Assembly (NCBI GenBank): GCA_900761995.1
Contig: CAAFEY010000085.1
Span: 1 to 25,884 of the forward strand
DNA from: an uncultured Collinsella sp.
Lineage (GTDB): Bacteria > Actinomycetota > Coriobacteriia > Coriobacteriales > Coriobacteriaceae
DNA: 25,884 bases
Direction: 5' to 3'
A program made the position numbers and the translations under genes. Below, in pieces: positions 7,518 to 15,011 of this stretch. Positions within the stretch are counted from its first letter, which is position 1. Each line of letters begins with the position of its first letter. Below the pieces are notes generated by a model, which saw only the letters and a list, made by a program, of their open reading frames with translations, was not told the origin of the DNA and searched no databases.

Positions 7518-7898
7518 ATGGATGAGAACAAGATGGGATGGCGCGAGTATGCGCGCTATGCCGAGATGTCGGTCGAGGAGTTGGCGCGCGATTGCGAGGT
7601 GCAGGTGTTTCGCGCGACGGGTCCGGGCGGGCAGGGCGTGAACACGACGGACTCGGCGGTGCGTATGAAGCATGGGCCCACGGGGATTGTCGTGACGGCG
7701 CGCGAGAGCCGTAGTCAGTTTCAGAATCGCGCGAGCTGTCTGCGTAAGCTGCGCGCTGAGCTGGAGCGTCGCGGGCGTCCACCGCGCCGACGCGTAAAGA
7801 CTAAGGTGCCTCTGCGCTCTCGCCAGCGCAGGCTCAATGACAAGCACTTCAACGCGATTAAAAAGGCCAACCGTCGCAAGCCGGGCGGGGAGGAATGA
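7518..7898 (+). CDS. Small GGQ-domain peptide chain release factor-like protein
   Basis: The 126-residue protein is essentially a stand-alone release-factor catalytic domain. GPGGQG (GGQ at residues 37-39) is followed by the RF1/RF2-like stretch TTDSAVRMKHGPTGIVV and by ESRSQFQNR. The last third is very rich in Arg and Lys, like the ribosome-channel-binding tail of ArfB. It lacks the codon-recognition domains of RF1/RF2. By family logic it hydrolyses peptidyl-tRNA, probably on stalled or damaged ribosomes. Of the rescue families, the PrfH / mitochondrial C12orf65-like branch looks closer than ArfB (inference). The ATG at 7518 has GGGGAGG 7 nt upstream. Confidence 0.82.
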   Translation: MDENKMGWREYARYAEMSVEELARDCEVQVFRATGPGGQGVNTTDSAVRMKHGPTGIVVTARESRSQFQNRASCLRKLRAELERRGRPPRRRVKTKVPLRSRQRRLNDKHFNAIKKANRRKPGGEE

Positions 7899-7907
7899 TC
7901 TTCTCAA

Positions 7908-7978
7908 TAAGTTGCGGTGAAATAGGGACTGTTTCGCGGCTTTAGCTGCATAAACAGTCCCTATTTCACTGCAACTTA
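7908..7978. repeat. Long palindrome between convergent genes (27-bp arms)
   Basis: The arms at 7908-7934 and 7952-7978 are complementary over 27 bp with one G-U/A-C position, around a 17-nt loop. The arm core is GTGAAATAGGGACTGTTT. It fills almost the whole 87-bp gap between the GGQ gene and the lipid kinase gene. T-runs after either arm are weak (ATTTCAC lies within the arm), so it may act as a factor-independent end for both genes or be one copy of a dispersed palindromic repeat. Confidence 0.7.
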
Positions 7979-7985
7979 GGTGGGG

Positions 7986-8948
7986 TTAGCGGGTTGGGTG
8001 CCAGACTTGGAGGGCGCCGGGTAGGATGTCGACTTCGATGCGCGAGGCGACGATGGGCTCGCCGTCGGCCTGGATGGGGTAGTCGGGCTCCTCAAAGGTG
8101 AGCTCGGCATGGCGGCAACGGCGCATGCGAACCGGCGGCAACTTGGTGTGGTGGCCGTCCTTGGCCGAAAGGAACATGGGTAGGGCAACCGCGCGGGGGA
8201 CAGGGCCGCAGGCGTAGCAGACGTCGAGTATGCCGTCGCAGGGGTCGGCATCGGGGCAGATGCGATAGCCCGAGCCATACGTGGGGCCCAGCTGTATCGC
8301 CATGATAATCGCCCTCACGCGCTCGGCGGGCGTGCCGTCAAAGCTGACTGTCATGGGGTAGTTGCGATAGCGCAGGCCAAACTGCTCAAGTCCCGAGAGG
8401 GTGTAGAGCGGAGCACCCGTCAAGCCGGTCTTTTTGCGCAACTCGGTGGTGCCCAGACCAATAGCGGCATCGATGCCGACCGAAAGCGTCTGGTCGTAGT
8501 ACTCAACGGTAGCCTCGCTGCTGCCGCTCGCAGGGCTCCACGAGCGAATGCGCCCGATGTCCTGACGCTGCAGCTCGCAGGTGAGCAGCGCGCCAGAATC
8601 CTTGCCGGAGAAATCGTCGATGCCGAGCGTCTGGGCAAAATCGTTTCCGGAGCCCACGGGCAGGACGGCAAGAGCGGGGCGGGCGTCCTCCTTTTGCGTC
8701 ATAAGCCCGTTGACGACCTCGTGAATCACGCCGTCGCCGCCAAGGGCGATAACGGTGCGATAGCCCTGAGCCTGCGCGGCCAGCTCCTTGGCGTGTCCCA
8801 TACGCTCGGTCAACACCAGGTCAAACTGGGATGCGCGTGCAGTCATGTCCAAAAAGCGCTGCAGGCGCTCGGCAACTTCGCGCGCCGCACCCGACTGGGC
8901 GGCTGGGTTGGCGATGATGAGCGTGCGACCAAAATCAGTTGCGTGCAT
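7986..8948 (-). CDS. Diacylglycerol kinase-family lipid kinase (DagK/YegS-like)
   Basis: The 320-residue protein has the DAGK catalytic domain: IIANPAAQSG at the N-terminus for nucleotide binding, the GGDG motif at residues 70-73 in VIALGGDGVIHEVVNG, and LPVGSGNDFAQ (GSGND at 99-103). The C-terminal half is the beta-sandwich domain ending in PIQADGEP, a family hallmark. It phosphorylates a lipid hydroxyl with ATP; diacylglycerol is the usual guess, though other lipids are possible. The ATG at 8948 is chosen because GGGAG lies 7 nt upstream. In-frame starts at 8972 and 9020 add non-conserved residues. It lies downstream of and in line with the CLC transporter gene. Confidence 0.88.
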   Translation of the reverse strand: MHATDFGRTLIIANPAAQSGAAREVAERLQRFLDMTARASQFDLVLTERMGHAKELAAQAQGYRTVIALGGDGVIHEVVNGLMTQKEDARPALAVLPVGSGNDFAQTLGIDDFSGKDSGALLTCELQRQDIGRIRSWSPASGSSEATVEYYDQTLSVGIDAAIGLGTTELRKKTGLTGAPLYTLSGLEQFGLRYRNYPMTVSFDGTPAERVRAIIMAIQLGPTYGSGYRICPDADPCDGILDVCYACGPVPRAVALPMFLSAKDGHHTKLPPVRMRRCRHAELTFEEPDYPIQADGEPIVASRIEVDILPGALQVWHPTR

Positions 8949-9034
8949 GGGGCGACTCCCGGCGTGTGACATGACAGTGCGGTCGCGCTCAGGTCGAATT
9001 GCCCCCGATTGTGGCTGCACGGCGATTATTACAT

Positions 9035-10456
9035 CTACTCTATCAGGTCGTTGTGGCGCTCGATAGCATCCGCTACCGTACCGCCCTCATCCACAATAAG
9101 CGAGCGGCGCTTGGGTGAGATGATGCGCTGGGCGGGGTACACGCCGCGGTGTCCGCCGGTTAGGTAGCTGATAAAGGCCACGATGACAAAGAACCCGGCG
9201 GCCGTGCCGTGGAACAGGTCGATGGCCATCATGCAGGTGGTGATGGGCACGTTGAGGCCGGCGCAGAACACGCCGAGCATGCCGAGAGCCGCCAGAAAAC
9301 TGGGGTCAAGCCCGGTAAGGCAACCGATCCAGCCACCGAGTGCCGCACCGATGCCAAACAGGGGCGTGACCTCGCCGCCTTGGAAGCCCGCGCCCAGGGT
9401 AAGCGCTGTGACGACCAACTTGATGGCTGCGTCCGCCAGGGTGGTGTTGCCTGCAAATCCGGCGCCGGAAAGCCACGTGGAAAGGCCGGCGTAGTCCCAG
9501 GCGTCAAGGAGGGCATAGGCGGCCAAAACCACGAGTGCGCCTATGAGTGCGCGGACGAGGTAATTGGCGATAAAGCGACCGTACAAGCTTTTGACGGTTC
9601 GAACCGACCAGGCAAAGAGGCGTGCCGTCAGGCCGAAGATAATGGCGCTGATAACAACGATGACAACCGTCCGTGGTGTCATGTTGGGAACGCTGGCGAT
9701 GACATTCGCCTCGTACTCGGTTCCCAAGGCAAGCGACGTAAAGTAGCCGGTAAACGAGGCGACCAGGCAGTAGATGCCCGCGGTGTAGTCGATCTTGCCA
9801 ATAAAGCACATCTCCATGCCAAAGAAAGCTCCAGCAAGGGGTGAACCGAATACGGCGCCAAAGGCCGACGAGATGCCGGCGAGCATGAGGTCGTGGTGGT
9901 CATGCTTTTTGAGGTGGGCGAGGCTCGAGATGTTGCTGGCGATGGTGCCGCCAATCTGCACCGCAGCTCCCTCGCGACCGGCCGACCCGCCCGTTAGGTG
10001 CGTGAGCGTGGAGCAGACGAAGGTGAGAACGGCCATGCGCATATGGATGAGGCGTGTGCCCAGAGCGGAGTCGATGACCAGGTTGTTGCCTCGTTTGGCG
10101 GCAAGGCCGTGGTTTTTGTACACCCATGCGGTGGCAACGCCCACAACGGGAAGCAAGGCGTAGACCCATGCATGGTGCTCGCGATAGTCGGTCGCGATAT
10201 TCAGCGAGGTCAAAAACGCCCAGGCGGCAACGCCCATGGCGAGCGAGACGATGACGACGAGTGTGAGCAACTTGGCGCTCGCGAGTAGGTTGCGGGCGTT
10301 GCGGCGCGTGTCGGCGGCCAAGAGATGCTCGGAGCGGGTGAGCTGATGCCTGCCGGCCATGATGACGTCGTTCAGGGAGAAAAAGCCGCCGTCGTCGAGC
10401 GACTGAGAATGATCCTGCGCTTCGTTTGCGCTTTCGGGTTTGTCGGTAAAAGTCAT
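9035..10456 (-). CDS. CLC-family anion transporter, probably CLC-F type fluoride/H+ antiporter
   Basis: The 473-residue membrane protein has a ~60-residue cytosolic N-terminus and then about ten or more hydrophobic helices. The gating-glutamate motif is GREGAAVQIG (Glu162). Where chloride-type CLCs have GSGIP, this protein has RGNNLVID (Gly123-Asn124-Asn125). That substitution, together with GREGxxVQ in place of GREGPxVH/Q, is typical of the CLC-F branch that expels fluoride. A helix N-like GVFCAGLNVPIT segment is near the C-terminus and there are no CBS domains. Start ATG 10456 has AGAGGAA upstream. No fluoride riboswitch was found in the leader. Whether it is a chloride or fluoride carrier is inference from the motif. 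Confidence 0.85.
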   Translation of the reverse strand: MTFTDKPESANEAQDHSQSLDDGGFFSLNDVIMAGRHQLTRSEHLLAADTRRNARNLLASAKLLTLVVIVSLAMGVAAWAFLTSLNIATDYREHHAWVYALLPVVGVATAWVYKNHGLAAKRGNNLVIDSALGTRLIHMRMAVLTFVCSTLTHLTGGSAGREGAAVQIGGTIASNISSLAHLKKHDHHDLMLAGISSAFGAVFGSPLAGAFFGMEMCFIGKIDYTAGIYCLVASFTGYFTSLALGTEYEANVIASVPNMTPRTVVIVVISAIIFGLTARLFAWSVRTVKSLYGRFIANYLVRALIGALVVLAAYALLDAWDYAGLSTWLSGAGFAGNTTLADAAIKLVVTALTLGAGFQGGEVTPLFGIGAALGGWIGCLTGLDPSFLAALGMLGVFCAGLNVPITTCMMAIDLFHGTAAGFFVIVAFISYLTGGHRGVYPAQRIISPKRRSLIVDEGGTVADAIERHNDLIE

Positions 10457-10485
10457 ACGTTCCTCTTTTGGGTTGCAACACGAGC

Positions 10486-10491
10486 ATTATA
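10486..10491 (-). promoter_or_regulatory. -10 element for the CLC gene
   Basis: A perfect TATAAT on the minus strand lies 30 bp upstream of the CLC start codon. The -35 position has no good match, so a minimal promoter is likely but not proven. Confidence 0.45.
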
Positions 10492-10603
10492 AAACGCGGT
10501 AAACGCGACGAGCCGGTGGGTTGGTTTTGGTTTTGTTTCGCGGCTTGCGGCCGACAGATGTATTTGCGGGTACAGGCCAAGTCGCGGTCGCGCGTCGAGG
10601 GAT

Positions 10604-10609
10604 TATACT
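10604..10609 (+). promoter_or_regulatory. -10 element for moeA
   Basis: TATACT lies 58 bp upstream of the moeA start in the divergent region with the CLC gene. The -35 region is GC-rich and not recognisable. Confidence 0.4.
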
Positions 10610-10667
10610 GAGAGAAACATAAAGAATCGGCGCTTTTGTTGCGCGCCGCAGCATGCTAGAGGTGTAT

Positions 10668-11930
10668 ATGGCTGAGAAACTCATTCCGTTGGAGGACGCG
10701 CAGGCGATCGTCTTGTCGCACGTGAATCGCACCGAAGTCGTCGAGATTCCCGTGTGGCAGGCCGCCGGTCTTCCCTTGGCAGAGGATGCGGTGGCCGATA
10801 TCGACATCTCGCCGTTTGCCAACAGCGCTATGGACGGATATGCCGTGCGCTCGGCGGACTTGGCGCAGGCATCTGGCGAGGCGCCGGTGACGCTCGACGT
10901 TATCGGACACGAGGCTGCGGGCCATGTGTTTGAGGGCACAATCGGCGCGGGCGAGACGGTCCGCATCATGACGGGCGCGCCGGTACCCGAAGGTGCCGAT
11001 GCCGTGGTGAAGCATGAGATCGTCGATGTGCTCGTCGGTGACGGCAACGAGGGTTCGCGTGTGAGGTTCTCGGCGCCTGCCAAGGTAGGGGAGAACGTTC
11101 GCTCTGCCGCCGAGGAGGCCCATGCCGGCGATGTTGTGATGCACGCCGGCGAGGTCGTGGCTCCGGCGGGCGCCGGCTTGTTGGCGAGCGCCGGGTATGC
11201 GAGCGTGAAGGTGCATGCCGCGCCGCGTGTGGGCATTATCTCGCTGGGCACGGAGCTGGTCGCGCCGGGTGAGCTGCCGGCGCGCGGGCAGATTCGCGAC
11301 TCCAACTCGTCGGCGTTGATGGCCGAAGCGCTCGATGCAGGAGCCGAGCCCGTGTTCTACGGCATTGCGTCCGATGATGAGCAGGCGATTGCCGAGCTGG
11401 TGCATCGCGCCGTGCTGGAGTGCGATTTTGTCATTACGAGCGGTGGCGCCTCGGCAGGCGACTACGACTACGTGACGGCGCTCGTTCGGCGCGAGGGCGA
11501 GGTGCTGTTTGACCGCATCTCGATGCGTCCGGGCAAGGCCATCACGTTTGGCTTGCTCGGGGGTAAGCCCTATCTAGGGCTTTCAGGCAATCCGGCTGCG
11601 GCGTATGTAGGCTTTGAGATGCTTGCCCGCCCGGCGATTCGCAAGATGCGCGGCTTTGCCGAGGGCGTGCGTCCCGTGCAGCAGGCGACGCTCACGCACG
11701 GCGTGAAAAAGCGACAGCATCGCCGCTTCTTCGATCGCGCCACGGTTTTGCGTGACCCCGAGACCGGTGAGCTGTTGGTGACCGAGGCTAAGACGCAGAA
11801 TTCGGCGCTGCTTGGAACGATGCAGCGTGCGAACTGCCTGTTGCGTGTTGACGAAGGACCGTGCGACCTCAAGGTGGGCGATGTCGTGGACGTTGTTCGC
11901 GTCGACCTGCCCGAGGGCGCCGTGTTGTAG
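10668..11930 (+). CDS. moeA: Molybdopterin molybdenumtransferase MoeA
   Basis: The 420-residue protein matches the usual MoeA size (about 410). It inserts molybdate into adenylylated molybdopterin to finish the molybdenum cofactor. The N-terminal signature SPFANSAMDGYAV (Asp56, equivalent to the catalytic Asp59 of E. coli MoeA) is intact. GELPARGQIRDSNS leads into the MoCF-binding domain with SGGASAGDYDY (from residue 258) and the GLSGNPAAAYVGFEML segment. A C-terminal domain IV follows. The ATG at 10668 has AGAGG 5 nt upstream; an ATG 15 nt earlier is poorly placed. The mog gene starts 10 bp after the stop, so the two are surely co-transcribed. Confidence 0.94.
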   Translation: MAEKLIPLEDAQAIVLSHVNRTEVVEIPVWQAAGLPLAEDAVADIDISPFANSAMDGYAVRSADLAQASGEAPVTLDVIGHEAAGHVFEGTIGAGETVRIMTGAPVPEGADAVVKHEIVDVLVGDGNEGSRVRFSAPAKVGENVRSAAEEAHAGDVVMHAGEVVAPAGAGLLASAGYASVKVHAAPRVGIISLGTELVAPGELPARGQIRDSNSSALMAEALDAGAEPVFYGIASDDEQAIAELVHRAVLECDFVITSGGASAGDYDYVTALVRREGEVLFDRISMRPGKAITFGLLGGKPYLGLSGNPAAAYVGFEMLARPAIRKMRGFAEGVRPVQQATLTHGVKKRQHRRFFDRATVLRDPETGELLVTEAKTQNSALLGTMQRANCLLRVDEGPCDLKVGDVVDVVRVDLPEGAVL

Positions 11931-11940
11931 GAGGAATGCT

Positions 11941-12420
11941 ATGGAGCTGAAGATATCGATCGTGACGTGCTCGGATACGCGCGATCTTGCCCAGGACGAG
12001 GCTGGAGCCGCACTCGAGGAACTTATCGAGGCGCAGGGCTGGATGGTCGCCTCGCATGTGGTCGTGCGCGACGACGTCAGCGAGATCGGTGATGCCATTG
12101 TGGAAGCCGCCGATGAGTGCCGCGCCAATGTCGTGCTCACCTGCGGCGGCACGGGGCTTTCGATGCGTGATGTGACGCCCGAGGCGACGCGTGCCGTCTG
12201 CGACCGCGACGTGCCGGGTATTGCGGAGGCGATCCGTGCGTACTCCATGACCAAGACGCGCCGCGCTATGCTCTCGCGCGCTATTTGCATGCAACGAGGT
12301 CATACACTTGTCGTAAACTTTCCCGGTTCTACTAAGGCCGCCCGCGAAAGCTGGGAGGCCATAGCGGACCAGCTGGAGCATGCGGCTCAGATGACAGCGG
12401 GCGGCGGACATACCAACTAA
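11941..12420 (+). CDS. mog: Molybdopterin adenylyltransferase (MogA/MoaB family)
   Basis: The 159-residue protein is a single MoCF_biosynth domain. TCGGTGLSMRDVTPEAT (GGTG at 69-72, RDVTPEA at 76-82) is the molybdopterin-binding signature, and residues 12-20 (DTRDLAQDE) match the N-terminal conserved loop. It activates molybdopterin by adenylylation, the step just before MoeA. MoaB-type proteins of the same fold do the same job in some anaerobes, so mog versus moaB naming is open. The start has GGAGGA 5 nt upstream, overlapping the moeA stop region. A clear terminator follows. Confidence 0.9.
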   Translation: MELKISIVTCSDTRDLAQDEAGAALEELIEAQGWMVASHVVVRDDVSEIGDAIVEAADECRANVVLTCGGTGLSMRDVTPEATRAVCDRDVPGIAEAIRAYSMTKTRRAMLSRAICMQRGHTLVVNFPGSTKAARESWEAIADQLEHAAQMTAGGGHTN

Positions 12421-12433
12421 GCGGTTTACCTGC

Positions 12434-12470
12434 GGCGGAGCGACCTGAACGGCTGCTCCGCCTTTTATTT
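12434..12470 (+). terminator. Intrinsic terminator after moeA-mog
   Basis: A perfect 8-bp stem (GGCGGAGC with GCTCCGCC) and a 13-nt loop is followed by TTTTATTT. Confidence 0.88.
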
Positions 12471-12502
12471 GCGCCCAAGGGGACGGCATTCTGTAGGCAT
12501 GC

Positions 12503-12531
12503 TTGAAACTATATTCTCAGACGAGAATAAT
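12503..12531 (+). promoter_or_regulatory. modA promoter with palindromic operator in the spacer
   Basis: TTGAAA (12503-12508), an exact 17-bp spacer and AATAAT (12526-12531) form a strong sigma-70-type promoter 94 bp before modA. The spacer holds a perfect palindrome, ATTCTC-AGAC-GAGAAT (12513-12528), which overlaps the -10. A bound protein there would block RNA polymerase. The sequence is not the E. coli ModE box. A further -10-like TATAAT lies at about 12560, without a clear -35. Confidence 0.65.
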
Positions 12532-12624
12532 TTCTCATAATCATTATTCGCATCGAAGTATAATCTAATTACAGAATAAAGCCCGCGGTGGGGTACCCGG
12601 GCACAAGGTCCGAAAGGGTTGAAC

Positions 12625-13497
12625 ATGTTCGATATGGTTTCTCGCCGCGGATTCGTCTCACTCTCCGCTGTCGCCGCTGCCGGCCTTGGTCTTACCGGCT
12701 GCTCCGGAAACAAGGAGCCTGAGTCGACCGGTTCCGATGCCGGCTCCGCCAAGATTTCGTCCAAGAAGGCTGTCGAGATGCAGGTCTTTGCCGCCAACTC
12801 GCTCGAGAAGGCTCTGCCCGAGGTTCAGAAGCTCTACACCGACCAGACCGGCACCGCCTTTGCCGACACGCAGTTTAAGGCTTCTGGCGACCTCGTTGAG
12901 CAGATGCGTGCTGGCGCCACGGTCGACGTGCTCATCACCGCCTCCAAGGGCACCATGGACGACGCCGAGGCCGCCGAGCTCGTCGATGCCGACACCCGTG
13001 AGGATATGTTCGTCAACGACCTTGTGATCATTCGTGCTGAGGGTTCCGACACCAAGATCGAGGCCATCGCCGACGTCGCGAATCTGGACGGCAAGATCGC
13101 CATCGGCGACGCCAAGACCGTCCCCGCCGGCAAGTACGCCAACCAGGCCTTAGCTTCTGTGGGTCTCTACACCGGCACCGCGGGCGACGACGGCGAGTAT
13201 GCACCCGAGCTTGCCGACAAGGTGGCCCTGGCCGACAAGGTCGGCACCGCTGCGTCTTACGTCTCTACGGGCGACTGCGTGGCCGGTTTTGTCTACAGCT
13301 CCGATATCTTCCGCTATGACGGCATCGAGGAGGCCTTCGTGTGCCCCGAGGATTCGCACAAGCCCATCGTGTACCCGGGCGCCGTTGCCGAGAGCTCCGA
13401 GCACGCCGACGAGGCCAAGGCGTTTATCGACTTCTGTCTGACCAACAAGAAGGCTCAGAAGATTTGGGCTAAGTACGGCTTTGAGCTTTCCAAGTAG
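12625..13497 (+). CDS. modA: Molybdate ABC transporter substrate-binding lipoprotein
   Basis: The 290-residue protein begins with a twin-arginine-like signal, SRRGFVSL (Arg7-Arg8), and a lipobox LTGC with Cys26 as the lipidation site. It is therefore an outer-face lipoprotein, possibly exported folded. The mature part is a periplasmic-binding-protein type 2 fold with the ModA segments FAANSLEKALPEVQKLY and DVLITASKGTMDDA (about residues 55-115). It delivers molybdate (or tungstate) to ModB. The ATG at 12625 has AAAGGG 6 nt upstream; a TTG 6 nt earlier overlaps the spacing. It heads a modABC operon. Confidence 0.93.
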   Translation: MFDMVSRRGFVSLSAVAAAGLGLTGCSGNKEPESTGSDAGSAKISSKKAVEMQVFAANSLEKALPEVQKLYTDQTGTAFADTQFKASGDLVEQMRAGATVDVLITASKGTMDDAEAAELVDADTREDMFVNDLVIIRAEGSDTKIEAIADVANLDGKIAIGDAKTVPAGKYANQALASVGLYTGTAGDDGEYAPELADKVALADKVGTAASYVSTGDCVAGFVYSSDIFRYDGIEEAFVCPEDSHKPIVYPGAVAESSEHADEAKAFIDFCLTNKKAQKIWAKYGFELSK

Positions 13498-13565
13498 TGC
13501 GGCTTGGCGCGATAATTCCATCGTTTTGTGTTTCACTCCGTCCTTGTATTCGCTTGGAGCTTTTC

Positions 13566-15008
13566 GTGCTTAATAGATTCCGCATGCTTGTCGCCTGTGC
13601 TTTGACCTTCGCGCTTTGCTGGGTGCCGGGATTTGCGTTTGCTGGGGTCGCTGAGGACGGGGCCCAGGTTGCTGCGACCGCTCATGGGCTTTCCTATGGG
13701 ATCGAGGGTTTTGAGCGGTTGGCCAAGGGGACCGCTCGTGCTATGGAGGGCCAGCCCGAGGGCTACCGGTTTCCCGTTGACGAGGATGTGGACCTTGTAG
13801 TGGCGCCTGCTGCCGATCGCGTTGTGGTGTGGATATCGCCCAAGGCGGCCGAGAAGTATGGATTGGATCCGCAGGACAACGAGTGCGTATCGGGTCTCAA
13901 GGCCCTCGTCTGTGAGCTCGACAGCGCAAACTCCATGGGAGGTGCGCAGCTAGGGGACGTTGATCTTCCTTGGTATGTTACGGCGGAAACAACGTTTGAT
14001 GCCGGCGGGTATACCTATGGCTTTGACGAGCGCGGTGCGGATGGGGACCGCTATGTGGTGATTGCATCGGCCTCGGGTGATGCCAAGGGCGGCGCGCGTT
14101 GGCTTGATAGCGCTCAAATGGTAGAAGCATCGTCTGTCGTATTGCGGGATGAGCAGGGCCCCTTGACCTCTCTGGCTTCCTTTTTGGGCGACATCGACTA
14201 TCGCCCGTTTTGGGTGTCCATTAAAACGAGTGGCCTTGCCCTGGTGATTGCCTTTGCGCTGGGCCTGTTTGCCGCGTGGAAGACTATGGGTACCTCGAGT
14301 CGCATCAAGGGCCTGCTCGATTCAGTCTTTACGATTCCTATGGTGCTGCCGCCCACGGTCTGCGGCTTTCTGCTCCTCATGCTGTTTGGCCGCTCGACCG
14401 GGGTGGGCCAGTGGCTCATCGCGCACGGCATCTCGATCGTCTTTACCTGGCCCGCGGCGGTCATTTCGGCCGTCGTTGTGTCGTTTCCGCTGGTCTACCG
14501 CACGGCGCTCGGAGCCTTTGAGAGCCTTGACACGCAGATGCTCGATGCCGCGCGAACCCTGGGATGGTCCGAGCGTCGCATCTTTACCAAGCTTATGATG
14601 CCGCTTGGCTGGCCCTCGATTGCCGCCGGCGCGGTGCTTGCCTTCGCGCGTGCCATGGGCGAGTTTGGCTGCACCCTGTTCTTTGCGGGCAACTACGCCG
14701 GCATTACCCAGACCATCCCCATCGCCATCTACTTTGAGTGGATGGGCGGCAACACGTCGGTGGCCCTCTTTTGGGTCGTGGTCGTAATTGCGTTCAGCTT
14801 CCTGGTCATTCTGTTCATCAACATGTATACGGCGCATTCGCAAAAGTATCGCGAGCGTGGTCTCTCCCGTGCAGAGCGCAAACAGGCCAAAGATCTCGCC
14901 GGACAGGGCGATTCGCTCGACCCGGCGGGCGGCGATGCCTTGCGTATCGATCGCGAGGCGCTGGCCGAGCTTATGCGCGATGACGCCGTCTCGAAGGGAG
15001 GTCGATAG
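13566..15008 (+). CDS. modB: Molybdate ABC transporter permease with large extracytoplasmic N-terminal domain
   Basis: The last ~270 residues are a normal ModB permease with five or six membrane helices and the EAA loop DAARTLGWSERRIFTKLMMPLGWPSI that docks on ModC. Ahead of it lies about 210 residues that ordinary ModB (about 225 aa) lacks: a signal peptide-like helix (residues 1-26, ending in FAFA) and a ~190-residue hydrophilic domain predicted outside the membrane. I do not recognise that domain. The GTG at 13566 is chosen because GGAG lies 6 nt upstream and a signal peptide starts there; an earlier in-frame GTG overlaps the modA stop and lacks a site. The total is 480 residues. Confidence 0.87.
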   Translation: MLNRFRMLVACALTFALCWVPGFAFAGVAEDGAQVAATAHGLSYGIEGFERLAKGTARAMEGQPEGYRFPVDEDVDLVVAPAADRVVVWISPKAAEKYGLDPQDNECVSGLKALVCELDSANSMGGAQLGDVDLPWYVTAETTFDAGGYTYGFDERGADGDRYVVIASASGDAKGGARWLDSAQMVEASSVVLRDEQGPLTSLASFLGDIDYRPFWVSIKTSGLALVIAFALGLFAAWKTMGTSSRIKGLLDSVFTIPMVLPPTVCGFLLLMLFGRSTGVGQWLIAHGISIVFTWPAAVISAVVVSFPLVYRTALGAFESLDTQMLDAARTLGWSERRIFTKLMMPLGWPSIAAGAVLAFARAMGEFGCTLFFAGNYAGITQTIPIAIYFEWMGGNTSVALFWVVVVIAFSFLVILFINMYTAHSQKYRERGLSRAERKQAKDLAGQGDSLDPAGGDALRIDREALAELMRDDAVSKGGR

Positions 15009-15011
15009 ACC

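Noticed and set aside
10457..10667. Fluoride riboswitch upstream of the CLC gene
   Set aside because: The minus-strand leader is only about 30 nt from the -10 and lacks the conserved aptamer sequence.
12471..12624. ModE box or molybdenum-cofactor riboswitch upstream of modA
   Set aside because: The palindrome present does not match the known ModE consensus, and no Moco-aptamer-like structure is seen.
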